Shown: positions 1 through 9,312 of the stretch, piece by piece | Layout: every line of letters begins with the position of its first letter | How positions within the stretch are numbered: position 1 is the first letter of the stretch | Source: Roseimaritima ulvae | GTDB taxonomy: Bacteria; Planctomycetota; Planctomycetia; Pirellulales; Pirellulaceae | Direction of reading: 5' to 3' | DNA: 64,000 nucleotides | NCBI RefSeq assembly: GCF_008065135.1 | Contig: NZ_CP042914.1 | Span: forward strand, 7,855,404-7,919,403 | Made by a program: the position numbers and the translations under genes | The notes under the pieces: generated by a model | Seen by the model: only the letters and a program-made list of their open reading frames with translations | The model's database searches: none | What the model was told of the DNA's origin: nothing

Positions 1-229
1 ACTCGGGTTCCAGTTGCAGGGCGCGCTTAAAATCTTCCGCAGCGGATCGATATTTGCGCAGCGCGCGGTACTCGCAACCGCGACGGAATAAGCTGTCGGC
101 GGTGAGCCCCTCGTCACGAATTGTGGCCGTCAAGCGATCGATCACGTCGTGCGGCCCTTCGTGTGCCGAACTCCAGATAGCGGAGAGCAGCACTAAGAGT
201 AGGGAGGCGGGAAGTTGTCGGGAGTCCAT
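1..229 (-). CDS. TPR-repeat protein, secreted (3' part outside window)
   Basis: Reading leftwards from the ATG at 229 gives an open frame of 76 codons that runs off the window edge. It begins MDSRQLPASLLLVLLSAIW, a short Sec-type signal peptide, and continues into helical repeat sequence; the last part visible, YRSAAEDFKRALQLEPE, is the classic second helix and consensus end of a tetratricopeptide repeat. TPRs mediate protein-protein contacts; nothing visible gives a specific role. The gene lies 88 bp downstream of the phosphatase-like gene on the same strand, so the two may be co-transcribed. The 3' end is missing only because the window starts here. Confidence 0.7.
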   Translation of the reverse strand, partial: MDSRQLPASLLLVLLSAIWSSAHEGPHDVIDRLTATIRDEGLTADSLFRRGCEYRALRKYRSAAEDFKRALQLEPE

Positions 230-289
230 GGGGTGGGTTTTTCATGGTCGTGTGATGCGGGCGGGTGATGACGCTGGTACATCTTGCTA

Positions 290-336
290 CACCCTCCTTC
301 CTAAGGAGGGTCGAGCCTTAGCGAGGGGAGGATCCG
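290..336. repeat. Dispersed palindromic repeat, CCCTCC/GAGGGTCGAG type
   Basis: The stretch contains CCTCCTTCCTAAGGAGGGTC, a self-complementary hairpin, followed by GAGCCTTAGCGAGGGGAGG. The same motif recurs at 6925-6972 in the opposite orientation. It overlaps the 3' end of the phosphatase-like gene and provides that gene's TAA stop. It could act as a transcription end or be an inserted small repeat. Confidence 0.6.
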
Positions 337-2360
337 GGTACGGCCAGCAGGTAGGGATCGAGCGTAAAGTCGCTGCTGCTGCGGCTGACGTTGTGGCCTT
401 CAATCGAAAGGATATTGTCGTCATCGACCAGCCACTTGGTGGCACCGTCCAGCGGGAAATACTCGTAACCTCCGGCTTCGTGCCCCTCCACGTCTTCGGC
501 ATCCTCGCCACGCCCTTTGCCGACGCCCACCCGCAGCACTTCATGGCCGTTTAAATAAGCGATAAATCCATCGTCGTAGCTGATCGCCAACCCCAGTTCA
601 TCGATGGCTTCTTTCTGTCCCGGCCCCAGTTCAAACTCGGTCCGAGCATACACCACGGTGTACTTGCCCTTCATGTCTTTCAGTTCGGTGATGTCATCGC
701 TGTCGCCGTAGCCGATACTGGCTTTACCAACTTTCCAGCCGTCGGCTTCTTCGGGAATCGTTTCAATTGCTGTCCAGTTTGCGGCCGCGTGACGACCGGC
801 CAAATACTCCCACTCGGCATTCGGCGGAATCAACTTCTTAGCTTGTTTGGGGAACGGGGTTTCGCTGGACAACCCTCGCTTGGTTTTGTCAACGGAAACC
901 GCATAGGCGGGCAAAGTTTTTGGATTGGCCACGATTTTGGGCACGTGGGTGCCCTGTTTAACGATGCGAAACAGATCGCGTGTCTTTCCGCCGCGATCGA
1001 CCATGATGCCCGTCAAAGCGTCGCCGTCCACATCGATGATCGTCGAGCCGTTTTCGACGATCACTCGCTTCATCACCGGCGAGGTGCCGCGACGGCTGAC
1101 CCGTGCGCCCCCGTGGCCGGTCACCACCTGCACAGTGCCTTGATGCGCGTGCAGGCCCTTGCTTTTGCGATACGCGCCATCACCACGAGGATCGCCATCG
1201 CCATCATCCAGCACCACACCTTCGGCGACGGTGGGTGTTTGATACGCGCCGTCGATCAGCATCGAGCGTTCGTAGATATGTGAATGCCCGGTCAGCACCA
1301 AGTCCACGCCACCGGCTTCCAGTACCGGCATGATCAATTCCCGCATTTCGATCAGCTGGTTCTCTTTGTCGCTATCGTGCGAGCCTTTGGTGTAGGGCGG
1401 GTGATGCCAATAAGCGACGATCCAGTCTTGATGGGTCGCTTCCAGGTCCGCACGCAACCACTGCGACATCACACCGGCGGGCGAGCGATCGAGGTCGTGC
1501 GAATCCAGACAGATGAAGTGGATATTGGCATAGTCGAATGAATAATAGGCTTCGCTGGCTGACGCCAATCCGCCGGCTTCGGCTTTTCGCGGACAGCGAT
1601 AGGCGTCGTAGTAGGGACCGACGCCCAACATTCCTTTGGACGTGCGGCCTTCATGGTTTCCCATCGCCGCCCAACACACAGTGTTGCGGAGCGTCGGTTG
1701 GTAGACGTCAAAAAAGTTCCGTTGAAATTCGGCGTCGGTGCCTTTGGGATAAGCCATATCGCCGACGTGGATATACAGATCCAGCGGGGTCTCGTCCGCA
1801 GCCACTTGGTCCAGCATCGCCTGATAGACGGCGGCCTGTCGCGAGTCCCCGGTGCCCGAATCGCCGACCACCCAGATTCGTACCGGCTGGGCCTGGCCAG
1901 GATTGGGATGAGTGCGGAAGTAACACTCCTCGCCACCGGCCAATTGCCTCTCTCCATCGAACACGGCGTAATAATACTTCGTCTCTGGTTGCAATCCCGT
2001 CAGCACGGCTTCGTACTGCACCGTTCCCTCTGGTGCAGAGTGTAGTTTTTTATCACCGCTTGGTCGCCGGACTTCGATCGCGTCCTGGTCGAGCACCTGG
2101 TCGAGCCGCTCGGGGTGCAAACCATACCGCACAACGGGATCGCTTTCGCCGGCGGTCCGCCAGAGGATGGAAATCGAGGACGGCGTGGCTAGTTGCAGGT
2201 ACGGGCCGCGAGTCAGCGGCGGAGTTGCAGGGGCCGCCTGGACGCAGACCAGCGGTCCAGCCACACCGCACACCAGCAGCACAACCATGGCGACACGCAC
2301 CAGCCAGGAGCTAAACGCAGAGAGGGGTCTGGCCGATCCGGCGGCAACAAATCGGGACAT
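318..2360 (-). CDS. Secreted purple-acid-phosphatase-like metallophosphoesterase
   Basis: A 680-residue protein with an N-terminal signal sequence (hydrophobic core near residues 17-40). A fibronectin-III-like domain (about 55-155, starting TRGPYLQLATPSSISILW) precedes the calcineurin-like core, as in purple acid phosphatases. Dinuclear-metal motifs appear in order: GDSG, HVGDMAY, GNHE, the His pair in YWHHPPY and TGHSHIYER. The last 130 residues form a separate region with an LNGHEVLR motif, probably a jelly-roll accessory domain. Expected role: hydrolysis of phosphate esters outside the cytoplasm; the substrate cannot be read from sequence. The ATG at 2360 (MSRFVAAG) is preferred over an in-frame TTG at 2375. 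The final codons (SSPR-stop) lie inside a dispersed GC-rich repeat. Confidence 0.85.
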   Translation of the reverse strand: MSRFVAAGSARPLSAFSSWLVRVAMVVLLVCGVAGPLVCVQAAPATPPLTRGPYLQLATPSSISILWRTAGESDPVVRYGLHPERLDQVLDQDAIEVRRPSGDKKLHSAPEGTVQYEAVLTGLQPETKYYYAVFDGERQLAGGEECYFRTHPNPGQAQPVRIWVVGDSGTGDSRQAAVYQAMLDQVAADETPLDLYIHVGDMAYPKGTDAEFQRNFFDVYQPTLRNTVCWAAMGNHEGRTSKGMLGVGPYYDAYRCPRKAEAGGLASASEAYYSFDYANIHFICLDSHDLDRSPAGVMSQWLRADLEATHQDWIVAYWHHPPYTKGSHDSDKENQLIEMRELIMPVLEAGGVDLVLTGHSHIYERSMLIDGAYQTPTVAEGVVLDDGDGDPRGDGAYRKSKGLHAHQGTVQVVTGHGGARVSRRGTSPVMKRVIVENGSTIIDVDGDALTGIMVDRGGKTRDLFRIVKQGTHVPKIVANPKTLPAYAVSVDKTKRGLSSETPFPKQAKKLIPPNAEWEYLAGRHAAANWTAIETIPEEADGWKVGKASIGYGDSDDITELKDMKGKYTVVYARTEFELGPGQKEAIDELGLAISYDDGFIAYLNGHEVLRVGVGKGRGEDAEDVEGHEAGGYEYFPLDGATKWLVDDDNILSIEGHNVSRSSSDFTLDPYLLAVPGSSPR

Positions 2361-3522
2361 CTTTGTAGAACTCAATGGCAGCAGGTGGGAGGTTGGTGGG
2401 AGTATTGAAGATAGTCGGTCCGCAGGACGGAAACAATTGCCGCCCCATGGCTAGCTCGTTTGACCCGTAGCCGCAGGAGCCTCAAAACGTTGGACTCAAA
2501 CCTATACGTGAGGCAGGCTCCGTAGGCGCAGGCGTGGTCCGCCGGGGGATGCAATCGAAGCGGACAGGTTGTGGACGACAAGTGTCATGGCAAACACCCG
2601 CGGCTGCCCGCGCCGGCGCCTGGCTCGTTTAACCCGTAGCCGCAGGAGCCTCAAAACGTTGGACCCAGACCAACACGTGCGACAGGCTCCGCAGGCGCAG
2701 GCGTGGTCCGCCGGGGGATGTAAGCGAAGCGGAGAGGTGGTGGACAACAAGTGTCATGGCAAACATCCGCGGCTGCCCGCGCCGGCGCCTGGCTCGTTTA
2801 ACCCGTAGCCGCAGGAGCCTCAAAACGTTGGACCCAAACCAATACGTGAGGCAGGCTCCGCAGGCGCAGGCGTGGTCCGCCGGGGGATGCAAGCGAAGCG
2901 GACAGGTTGTGGACGACAAGTGTCATGGCAAACACCCGCGGCTGCCCGCGCCGGCGCCTTCGGCTACGGGTTAAACGAGATTGCCGCAGGAGCCTCAAAA
3001 CGTTGGACCCAGACCAACACGTGCGACAGGCTCCGCAGACGCAGGCGTGGTCCGCCGGGGGATGCAAGCGAAGCGGAGAGGTCGTGGACATCAATTGTCA
3101 TGGCAAACATCCGCGGCTGCCCGCGCCGGCGCCTTCGGCTACGGGTTAAACGAGATTGCCGCAGGAGCCTCAAAACGTTGGACTCAAACCTATACGCGCG
3201 ACAGGCTCCGTAGGCGCAGGCGTGGTCCGCCGGGGGATGCAATCGAAGCGGACAGGTTGTGGACGACAAGTGTCATGGCAAACACCCGCGGCTGCCCGCG
3301 CCGGCGCCTTCGGCTACGGGTTAAACGAGATTGCCGCAGGAGCCTCAAAACGTTGGCCCAGACCAACACGTGCGACAGGCTCCGCAGGCGCAGGCGTGGT
3401 CCGCCGGGGGATGTAAGCGAAGCGGAGAGGTCGTGGACAACAAGTGTCATGGCAAACATCCGCGGCTGCCCGCGCCGGCGCCTGGCTCGTTTAACCCGTA
3501 GCCGCAGGAGCCTCAAAACGTT

Positions 3523-4832
3523 GGCTCTTCGTCGGTTTTAGTGGCTGAAATCGGGCTCCATCTTTAGGGCCCCACAATAAAACAAGATGCGGGTGCGGTA
3601 GTTCTCGAAGTTGCGAAAGCCGCGGGCCGCCGACTTGATGGCCTGCACTCGACCGTTGAAGGCCTCACTTTTGGCATTGGTGATGGAGTACTCGAAGTAG
3701 GCCAGCAAGCCGGCGAGGTGTTTCTTGAGCATTCTCGCAACCTTCTTGATCGGATCGAGTTTGCTACGAATGGCCCATGCGTACCAACGGTCAAAGAACT
3801 TCTTCGCCCAAGCGCCGCTGCGGTATGTCCAGAAGTCACGAAACATTTCCTTGATTCCCCACGCACGTGCCGTCTTGATCGCGACTTGCCGAATGTCTTC
3901 GATTTGCTTTTGCGTGGCATCATCAAGAGTCTCCTCGTTGTAGAGCCAAAGTTGACGCGTACCCGTCAGGTCATTAATGCCTTCGCTTCGGAGCAGTTTG
4001 TTCTCTCGGCGTCGAACCAGATCGACCGCTTCGCCGAGGTATTGGCTGATGTGGAAATGGTCGTGAACGATCTTCGCCTGGGGAACTTGTTTGACAATGC
4101 TGTTTCGAAAAGCTTGCCAGAAGTCCACGGCGACTGCCCGAATGCCCGATTTTTGCTCATCGGTGAGACTGTCAAAGAGTTTGTCACAAGATGCCTCGCT
4201 GCGGTCTTTGACGACTTCCAGCACTCGCGATCCTTCCAGGTCAACCATCAGCGACACGTAGTCCTGGCCTTTGCCAAAGCTCTTTTCATCAATGCCCAGG
4301 GTTTCAATCGGATCGGTATCACGACGCTGTAGTCCTCGCTCAACCCCGCGTTGCATGAGCTCGTGAGCGGTCTTCCAAGAGACCTTCAGTAACTTGGTCG
4401 CCGCCGAAACGCTGCTAGCCGCCTGAAGGACTTTGATCGCAAAAGCTTCAAACATCAGCGTGAATCGAGAGTGCTTCCCTGCCCAGGGTACGGCAATCGT
4501 TTTCACACCGCACCGATCGCATTTTGAACGAGGAATTGCCGCTTCGATAATGGTCTCGAACTGCATCGTGTCCAAGTGCCTCCACTGACGCGTTGGCGCG
4601 GTATCCGCACGAGAGCATTCGTCCTGGCACTCGGGGCAGCAGAGCTTGCCGCCAGAGTGACGTAATTGGATGACGACACTATTGGCTTCCATCTGAAGGT
4701 CAACGTTCTGGACCTGCCACTGGTCATCAAGTCCCAGCAGCAAACGATAGTGGGCATGTAGTTCATTCATGCTGCCATGATAGAAAATCCAAGACAGCTG
4801 GGACATTAGCCACTAAATTTGACGAAGAGCCC
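3523..4832 (-). mobile_element. ISL3-family insertion sequence, copy 1
   Basis: A 1310-bp element with one transposase on the minus strand. The ends are imperfect inverted repeats: GGCTCTTCGTCGGTTTTAG at the stop side and, reversed, GGGCTCTTCGTCAAATTTAG at the start side. It is flanked by a direct 8-bp duplication AAAACGTT (3515-3522 and 4833-4840), the size typical of ISL3 transposition. The target was the conserved anchor of a tandem-repeat unit, so the array was present before the insertion. The copy looks complete and potentially active. Confidence 0.93.
3538..4806 (-). CDS. ISL3-family transposase (copy 1)
   Basis: A 422-residue, full-length ISL3 transposase. The N-terminal zinc-binding region has paired cysteines (CCPEC at about 55-59, CDRCG at about 97-101) followed by a helix-turn-helix-like part (VSAATKLLKVSWKTAHELMQ). 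The DDE catalytic domain shows LGIDEKSFGKGQDYVSLM (first Asp), VAVDFWQAF (second Asp) and NAKSEAFNGRVQAIK (Glu), and ends with the family hallmark RGFRNFENYRTRILFYCG. It carries out cut-and-paste transposition of its own element. It is intact and differs from copy 2 by one residue (Pro instead of Ser in ADTAPTRQW). An alternative start at MNELHAHY, eleven codons in, is possible. Confidence 0.95.
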   Translation of the reverse strand: MSQLSWIFYHGSMNELHAHYRLLLGLDDQWQVQNVDLQMEANSVVIQLRHSGGKLCCPECQDECSRADTAPTRQWRHLDTMQFETIIEAAIPRSKCDRCGVKTIAVPWAGKHSRFTLMFEAFAIKVLQAASSVSAATKLLKVSWKTAHELMQRGVERGLQRRDTDPIETLGIDEKSFGKGQDYVSLMVDLEGSRVLEVVKDRSEASCDKLFDSLTDEQKSGIRAVAVDFWQAFRNSIVKQVPQAKIVHDHFHISQYLGEAVDLVRRRENKLLRSEGINDLTGTRQLWLYNEETLDDATQKQIEDIRQVAIKTARAWGIKEMFRDFWTYRSGAWAKKFFDRWYAWAIRSKLDPIKKVARMLKKHLAGLLAYFEYSITNAKSEAFNGRVQAIKSAARGFRNFENYRTRILFYCGALKMEPDFSH

Positions 4833-5534
4833 AAAACGTTGGACCCAAACCAATACGTGAGGCAGGCTCCGCAGGCGCAGGCGTGGTCCGCCGGGGGATG
4901 CAAGCGAAGCGGACAGGTTGTGGACGACAAGTGTCATGGCAAACACCCGCGGCTGCCCGCGCCGGCGCCTTCGGCTACGGGTTAAACGAGATTGCCGCAG
5001 GAGCCTCAAAACGTTGGCCCCAGACCAACACGTGCGACAGGCTCCGTAGGCGCAGGCGTGGCCCGCCGGGGGATGCAATCGAAGTGGAGAGGTCGTGTAC
5101 ATCAAGTGTCATGGCAAACATCCGCGGCTGCCGGCGCCGGCGCCTGCGGCTACGGGTTAAACGAGATTGCCGCAGGAGCCTCAAAACGTTGGCCCCAGAC
5201 CAACACGTGCGACAGGCTCCGCAGGCGCAGGCGTGGTCCACCGGGAAATGCAAGCGAAGCGAAAAGGCTGTGTTCAACAAGTGTCATGGCAAACACCCGC
5301 GGCTGCCCGCGCCGGCGCCTTCGGCTACGGGTTAAACGAGATTGCCGCAGGAGCCTCAAAACGTTGGATCCAAACCAATACGTGCGACAGGCTCCGTAGG
5401 CGCAGGCGTGGCCCGCCGGGGGATGCAATCGAAGTGGAGAGGTTGAGTACAACTAATGGTCAACAACATCCGCGGCTGCCCGCGCCGGCGTCTGCGGAGG
5501 CGCCTGACTTAATAGCATTGCACCCTCCCCCTGG

Positions 5535-6844
5535 GGGCTCTTCGTCAAATTTAGTGGCTAATGTCCCAGCTGTCTTGGATTTTCTATCATGGCAGCATGA
5601 ATGAACTACATGCCCACTATCGTTTGCTGCTGGGACTTGATGACCAGTGGCAGGTCCAGAACGTTGACCTTCAGATGGAAGCCAATAGTGTCGTCATCCA
5701 ATTACGTCACTCTGGCGGCAAGCTCTGCTGCCCCGAGTGCCAGGACGAATGCTCTCGTGCGGATACCGCGTCAACGCGTCAGTGGAGGCACTTGGACACG
5801 ATGCAGTTCGAGACCATTATCGAAGCGGCAATTCCTCGTTCAAAATGCGATCGGTGCGGTGTGAAAACGATTGCCGTACCCTGGGCAGGGAAGCACTCTC
5901 GATTCACGCTGATGTTTGAAGCTTTTGCGATCAAAGTCCTTCAGGCGGCTAGCAGCGTTTCGGCGGCGACCAAGTTACTGAAGGTCTCTTGGAAGACCGC
6001 TCACGAGCTCATGCAACGCGGGGTTGAGCGAGGACTACAGCGTCGTGATACCGATCCGATTGAAACCCTGGGCATTGATGAAAAGAGCTTTGGCAAAGGT
6101 CAGGACTACGTGTCGCTGATGGTTGACCTGGAAGGATCGCGAGTGCTGGAAGTCGTCAAAGACCGCAGCGAGGCATCTTGTGACAAACTCTTTGACAGTC
6201 TCACCGATGAGCAAAAATCGGGCATTCGGGCAGTCGCCGTGGACTTCTGGCAAGCTTTTCGAAACAGCATTGTCAAACAAGTTCCCCAGGCGAAGATCGT
6301 TCACGACCATTTCCACATCAGCCAATACCTCGGCGAAGCGGTCGATCTGGTTCGACGCCGAGAGAACAAACTGCTCCGAAGCGAAGGCATTAATGACCTG
6401 ACGGGTACGCGTCAACTTTGGCTCTACAACGAGGAGACTCTTGATGATGCCACGCAAAAGCAAATCGAAGACATTCGGCAAGTCGCGATCAAGACGGCAC
6501 GTGCGTGGGGAATCAAGGAAATGTTTCGTGACTTCTGGACATACCGCAGCGGCGCTTGGGCGAAGAAGTTCTTTGACCGTTGGTACGCATGGGCCATTCG
6601 TAGCAAACTCGATCCGATCAAGAAGGTTGCGAGAATGCTCAAGAAACACCTCGCCGGCTTGCTGGCCTACTTCGAGTACTCCATCACCAATGCCAAAAGT
6701 GAGGCCTTCAACGGTCGAGTGCAGGCCATCAAGTCGGCGGCCCGCGGCTTTCGCAACTTCGAGAACTACCGCACCCGCATCTTGTTTTATTGTGGGGCCC
6801 TAAAGATGGAGCCCGATTTCAGCCACTAAAACCGACGAAGAGCC
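5535..6844 (+). mobile_element. ISL3-family insertion sequence, copy 2 (inverted)
   Basis: The same 1310-bp element as copy 1 in the opposite orientation, with the same ends and an 8-bp target duplication CCCCCTGG (5527-5534 and 6845-6852). Removing it restores a hairpin-forming repeat, CACCCTCCCCCTGGGAGGG, continuing into GCGGGGAGGGTGC. The two copies are near identical; I see two nucleotide differences in the stretches I compared. The target duplications differ, so each copy arrived by its own transposition event. Confidence 0.93.
5561..6829 (+). CDS. ISL3-family transposase (copy 2)
   Basis: A 422-residue transposase, identical to copy 1 apart from Ser for Pro in ADTASTRQW. The zinc-binding cysteines, DDE aspartates (GIDEKSFGKG, VAVDFWQAF) and catalytic Glu (KSEAFNGRV) are all present, so it should be functional. 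With copy 1 it forms an inverted pair around 4833-5534, which holds most of the unit split by copy 1 plus the last three array units. Such a pair could move together as a composite transposon or invert by recombination; that is inference. Confidence 0.95.
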   Translation: MSQLSWIFYHGSMNELHAHYRLLLGLDDQWQVQNVDLQMEANSVVIQLRHSGGKLCCPECQDECSRADTASTRQWRHLDTMQFETIIEAAIPRSKCDRCGVKTIAVPWAGKHSRFTLMFEAFAIKVLQAASSVSAATKLLKVSWKTAHELMQRGVERGLQRRDTDPIETLGIDEKSFGKGQDYVSLMVDLEGSRVLEVVKDRSEASCDKLFDSLTDEQKSGIRAVAVDFWQAFRNSIVKQVPQAKIVHDHFHISQYLGEAVDLVRRRENKLLRSEGINDLTGTRQLWLYNEETLDDATQKQIEDIRQVAIKTARAWGIKEMFRDFWTYRSGAWAKKFFDRWYAWAIRSKLDPIKKVARMLKKHLAGLLAYFEYSITNAKSEAFNGRVQAIKSAARGFRNFENYRTRILFYCGALKMEPDFSH

Positions 6845-7048
6845 CCCCCTGGGAGGGTCGCGAGGAACGAGCGGGGAGGGTGCGTTGGACTTGCAGGTCG
6901 TCAGAACCATTGTCGGCAGCCGAAAAACCCTCCCCTCGCTAAGGCTCGACCCTCCCGGAGGGAGGGTGAAGTGAGGCCGTATGGCAATTCAATGCTACTA
7001 AGTCAGTCTCCTGCGGCTACGGGTTAAACGATCACATCCCGCATTCAT
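6845..7048. repeat. Intergenic repeats: GC-rich hairpin and a solitary array-type end
   Basis: There is no gene here. The left part is the right half of the hairpin repeat interrupted by IS copy 2. Next, 6925-6972 holds CCCTCCCCTCGCTAAGGCTC and GACCCTCCCGGAGGGAGGG, the motif also found at 290-336. At 7008-7032, CTCCTGCGGCTACGGGTTAA continuing ACGAT is the inverted terminal motif of the tandem-array and 420-bp repeat families, standing alone. It lies just downstream of the beta-helix gene's stop. Confidence 0.6.
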
Positions 7049-9223
7049 CTATTTACGCAGCAAACCGATCTGATCCAGCGGCATGGCTTCAAAGCCTGGC
7101 AACTGCTGCTGCAATCGGCTTCCTTCACGTAACTGGTACTGCCGCTTTGCCGCGGCATCAAAACCGATGTCCACGGGCTTCTCGTCGCTGCCTGTGATCG
7201 TGGTGAAACCGGGAATATCTTTGGCAACTACCACGTCTGCACGGCCCCGCGTGTTGACCGCAACGTTGTCGGCGAGCGGCAACTTGTCGAGCATTTTTTT
7301 GACGTTCCCGTCGAAGCTGCAGACCTGTTTGGTACAGTCCACAAACAGATTGCGGCGGATCGGATTGTGCAGCGGCTCTCTCGGCGAATCGTTCATGATG
7401 CCCGCCAGATTCGGATATCGCTCGCTCCACGGCGGTTGACGATAAAGCATCGCCTCGGCTTTGCCTTCCAAGTTCCAACCCGCTGACTCGGGGTTGTTCC
7501 ACTGCTTCCAAGTCATCCCGCGGGCATCCATGTGCAAACCGATAGGACAATCGATCACCAAATTATTGAGTACTCGGTTGTCGCGACCGCCGCCGATCAT
7601 GATCGCTCGCCCGGCTCGATAAAACACATTCCCCTCGATCGTGTCCCCGCTATCGCAGTCGTCCAAATAGACGCCCATCGTATTGACGTGTGAGGCGTCG
7701 CCGCCGCCCAGATCGTGGATGTAATTGTGTCGCAGCACGTTGCCCTGGCTGGTCCAATCACGACCGGTGTAAAAAGCCCCCGAGTCGCCGGTTTCCATGA
7801 CCACGCGATAGATTTCATTACGTTCAAACAGATGCTCGTTGCCGCCGTACAGGATCGCGTTGTGCGGCGCATCATGGATGCAATTATTGCGGACCACCTG
7901 ACCACAACCGCTGACTCCGATCCCCGGTGCATAGGTTCGTTGAAAAAATCCGTAGTGATGAATGTGATTGTTGATGGCCTGATTGTTCGCGGGTGTCAGC
8001 GATTTGCGATCACCACCGCTGAGCGACAAACCACTGGTGCCAAGGTTGTACAGTTCACAGCCCTGTATTCGATTCTGCGAACCATTAACGGACATCCCGC
8101 TGCCGCCCAAGTTGGCCACCACACAGTCCACGATTTGGACATGCTGGGATTCCTTCACTTGGACCCCGTTGCCATGGCCGTATTCGATCGCAAACCCCGA
8201 GAACGTCACGTGTTGTACGGAGGACAATTTCAACAGCGGATCCGTGACCGTGGCCAGCACAATCGAGGCGTTATCCAACGCAGCGGGCGGATAGAAGTAA
8301 AGTCGTTTGCCAGACCGATCCAGATACCATTCTCCGGCCGCATCCAACTCATCGAGCGAATTCAGCGCAAAGAACCTCCGTTTGGCGGCTCCCCAGGTAC
8401 CGCCCATAATGCCGTAGTTGTGCGGAGCGGCCAGAGTGATGGCGTGGCGGTCGGCATCGTACGAAGCCACTCGGATCACTTCGTCACTCCAGTCGTGAGT
8501 CCAGTAGCCCTGCAGCCAGACGCCTTTGTCCAAATTCCAGCGAGCCGGCCGCGGGTCTTTAAATTCAAACGAACCGGGATGGGCTTTGCGTTTTGCCGGA
8601 TCGTCGGAACCGGGATCGGGCAGCCCCGTATCCAAGGCTTTGGTAAAACCAGCCCAGCCGCCCTCGGCCGCGTCACGGTTGGGCCACCGCGCCAGCGTCA
8701 TCGGCTGACCGTCCACGTACAGCCAGGGGCCTCGCGGTTTGCCTCGAAAAGCGACCTTAAAATCGGGGATCGATTCCGGCATGGCTTCCGACAGATCATA
8801 AACCCGCACGTGCCGACGAACCGCTGGGTCCAGACGCTCCAGGACCGCGGCATCGCTAACCGCCTGAAAACCGCTCGGCTGCAACGTGATGCCGCCTCGC
8901 AGGTGTGCCCCGCCGGGCTCGACACTGCGATATTCGATCGGTGACTCGGCCGTGCCGCTGTCGTCGCTGCCGAGCGCAAAGCTGGTGTCCAGCGGATACA
9001 CGCCGTTGGCGACGTGCACCGTCACCTTGCCCGTAACGCGATCGGCCTTGCGAGCCGCGGCGATCGCCTCGCGGGCTTCGTGCAGCGTGACAAACGGCTG
9101 GGCTCGCGACCCATTGCCTCCAGTATTTGCACCGGAGGCGACATACACGTGGGCCTCCGCCCCCAAACCGCGGGAGCAGGCAACCATCAAGAGCAGGGGA
9201 ACAATGACGGATAATGGGCGCAT
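7049..9223 (-). CDS. Secreted right-handed parallel beta-helix protein
   Basis: A protein of about 724 residues with an N-terminal signal (MRPLSVIVPLLLMVACSRG); the MVAC could be read as a weak lipobox. The mature part begins HVYVASGANTGGNGSRAQPF, typical of pectate-lyase-like beta-helix proteins. Repeated short coils rich in Asn, Gly and hydrophobics run through the second half (NCIHDAPHNAILYGGNEHLFERNEIY, here only in part as RNNCIHDAPHNAILYGG). Such folds serve as polysaccharide lyases, epimerases or glycosidases; no catalytic residues can be assigned. The start at 9223 has AAGGA about 5 bases upstream; the longer frame to 9256 would bury the signal peptide. Confidence 0.75.
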   Translation of the reverse strand: MRPLSVIVPLLLMVACSRGLGAEAHVYVASGANTGGNGSRAQPFVTLHEAREAIAAARKADRVTGKVTVHVANGVYPLDTSFALGSDDSGTAESPIEYRSVEPGGAHLRGGITLQPSGFQAVSDAAVLERLDPAVRRHVRVYDLSEAMPESIPDFKVAFRGKPRGPWLYVDGQPMTLARWPNRDAAEGGWAGFTKALDTGLPDPGSDDPAKRKAHPGSFEFKDPRPARWNLDKGVWLQGYWTHDWSDEVIRVASYDADRHAITLAAPHNYGIMGGTWGAAKRRFFALNSLDELDAAGEWYLDRSGKRLYFYPPAALDNASIVLATVTDPLLKLSSVQHVTFSGFAIEYGHGNGVQVKESQHVQIVDCVVANLGGSGMSVNGSQNRIQGCELYNLGTSGLSLSGGDRKSLTPANNQAINNHIHHYGFFQRTYAPGIGVSGCGQVVRNNCIHDAPHNAILYGGNEHLFERNEIYRVVMETGDSGAFYTGRDWTSQGNVLRHNYIHDLGGGDASHVNTMGVYLDDCDSGDTIEGNVFYRAGRAIMIGGGRDNRVLNNLVIDCPIGLHMDARGMTWKQWNNPESAGWNLEGKAEAMLYRQPPWSERYPNLAGIMNDSPREPLHNPIRRNLFVDCTKQVCSFDGNVKKMLDKLPLADNVAVNTRGRADVVVAKDIPGFTTITGSDEKPVDIGFDAAAKRQYQLREGSRLQQQLPGFEAMPLDQIGLLRK

Positions 9224-9312
9224 AAAAATTCCTTGAAGCCGCAGGACCGATGGCAATCGTCCGGAACGCGGTGAACCGAGGTGGGAAGTGAGGGTGGGTC
9301 GTCTATTTTGGC

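Larger units (their letters stand above)
2455..5507. repeat. Tandem array of ten 168-175 bp units (split by an ISL3 element)
   Basis: The anchor GCAGGAGCCTCAAAACGTTGG starts units at 2473, 2642, 2811, 2986, 3161, 3336, 3504, 4997, 5172 and 5347. Spacing is 169, 169, 175, 175, 175 and 168 bp, and the interrupted unit is again 175 bp once the IS and its target duplication are removed. Units share a body with AGGCTCCGCAGGCGCAGG, a GTGTCATGGCAAACA block and GCGGCTGCCCGCGCCGGCG. They differ mainly in the linker: 169-bp units carry CTCGTTTAACCCGTAGCCG, 175-bp units carry its reverse complement CGGCTACGGGTTAAACGAG plus ATT. No frame is kept across units, so the many short open frames here are not genes. 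A solitary full unit lies at 53961-54149. Confidence 0.9.

Noticed and set aside
2455-5507. Possible CRISPR array or repetitive surface-protein gene
   Set aside because: Units are 168-175 bp with no short-repeat/variable-spacer structure, and no reading frame persists across units; open frames on both strands are by-products of GC-rich repeats.
7715-8944. 409-codon open frame opposite the beta-helix gene
   Set aside because: No domain or signal; the minus-strand beta-helix protein explains the region.
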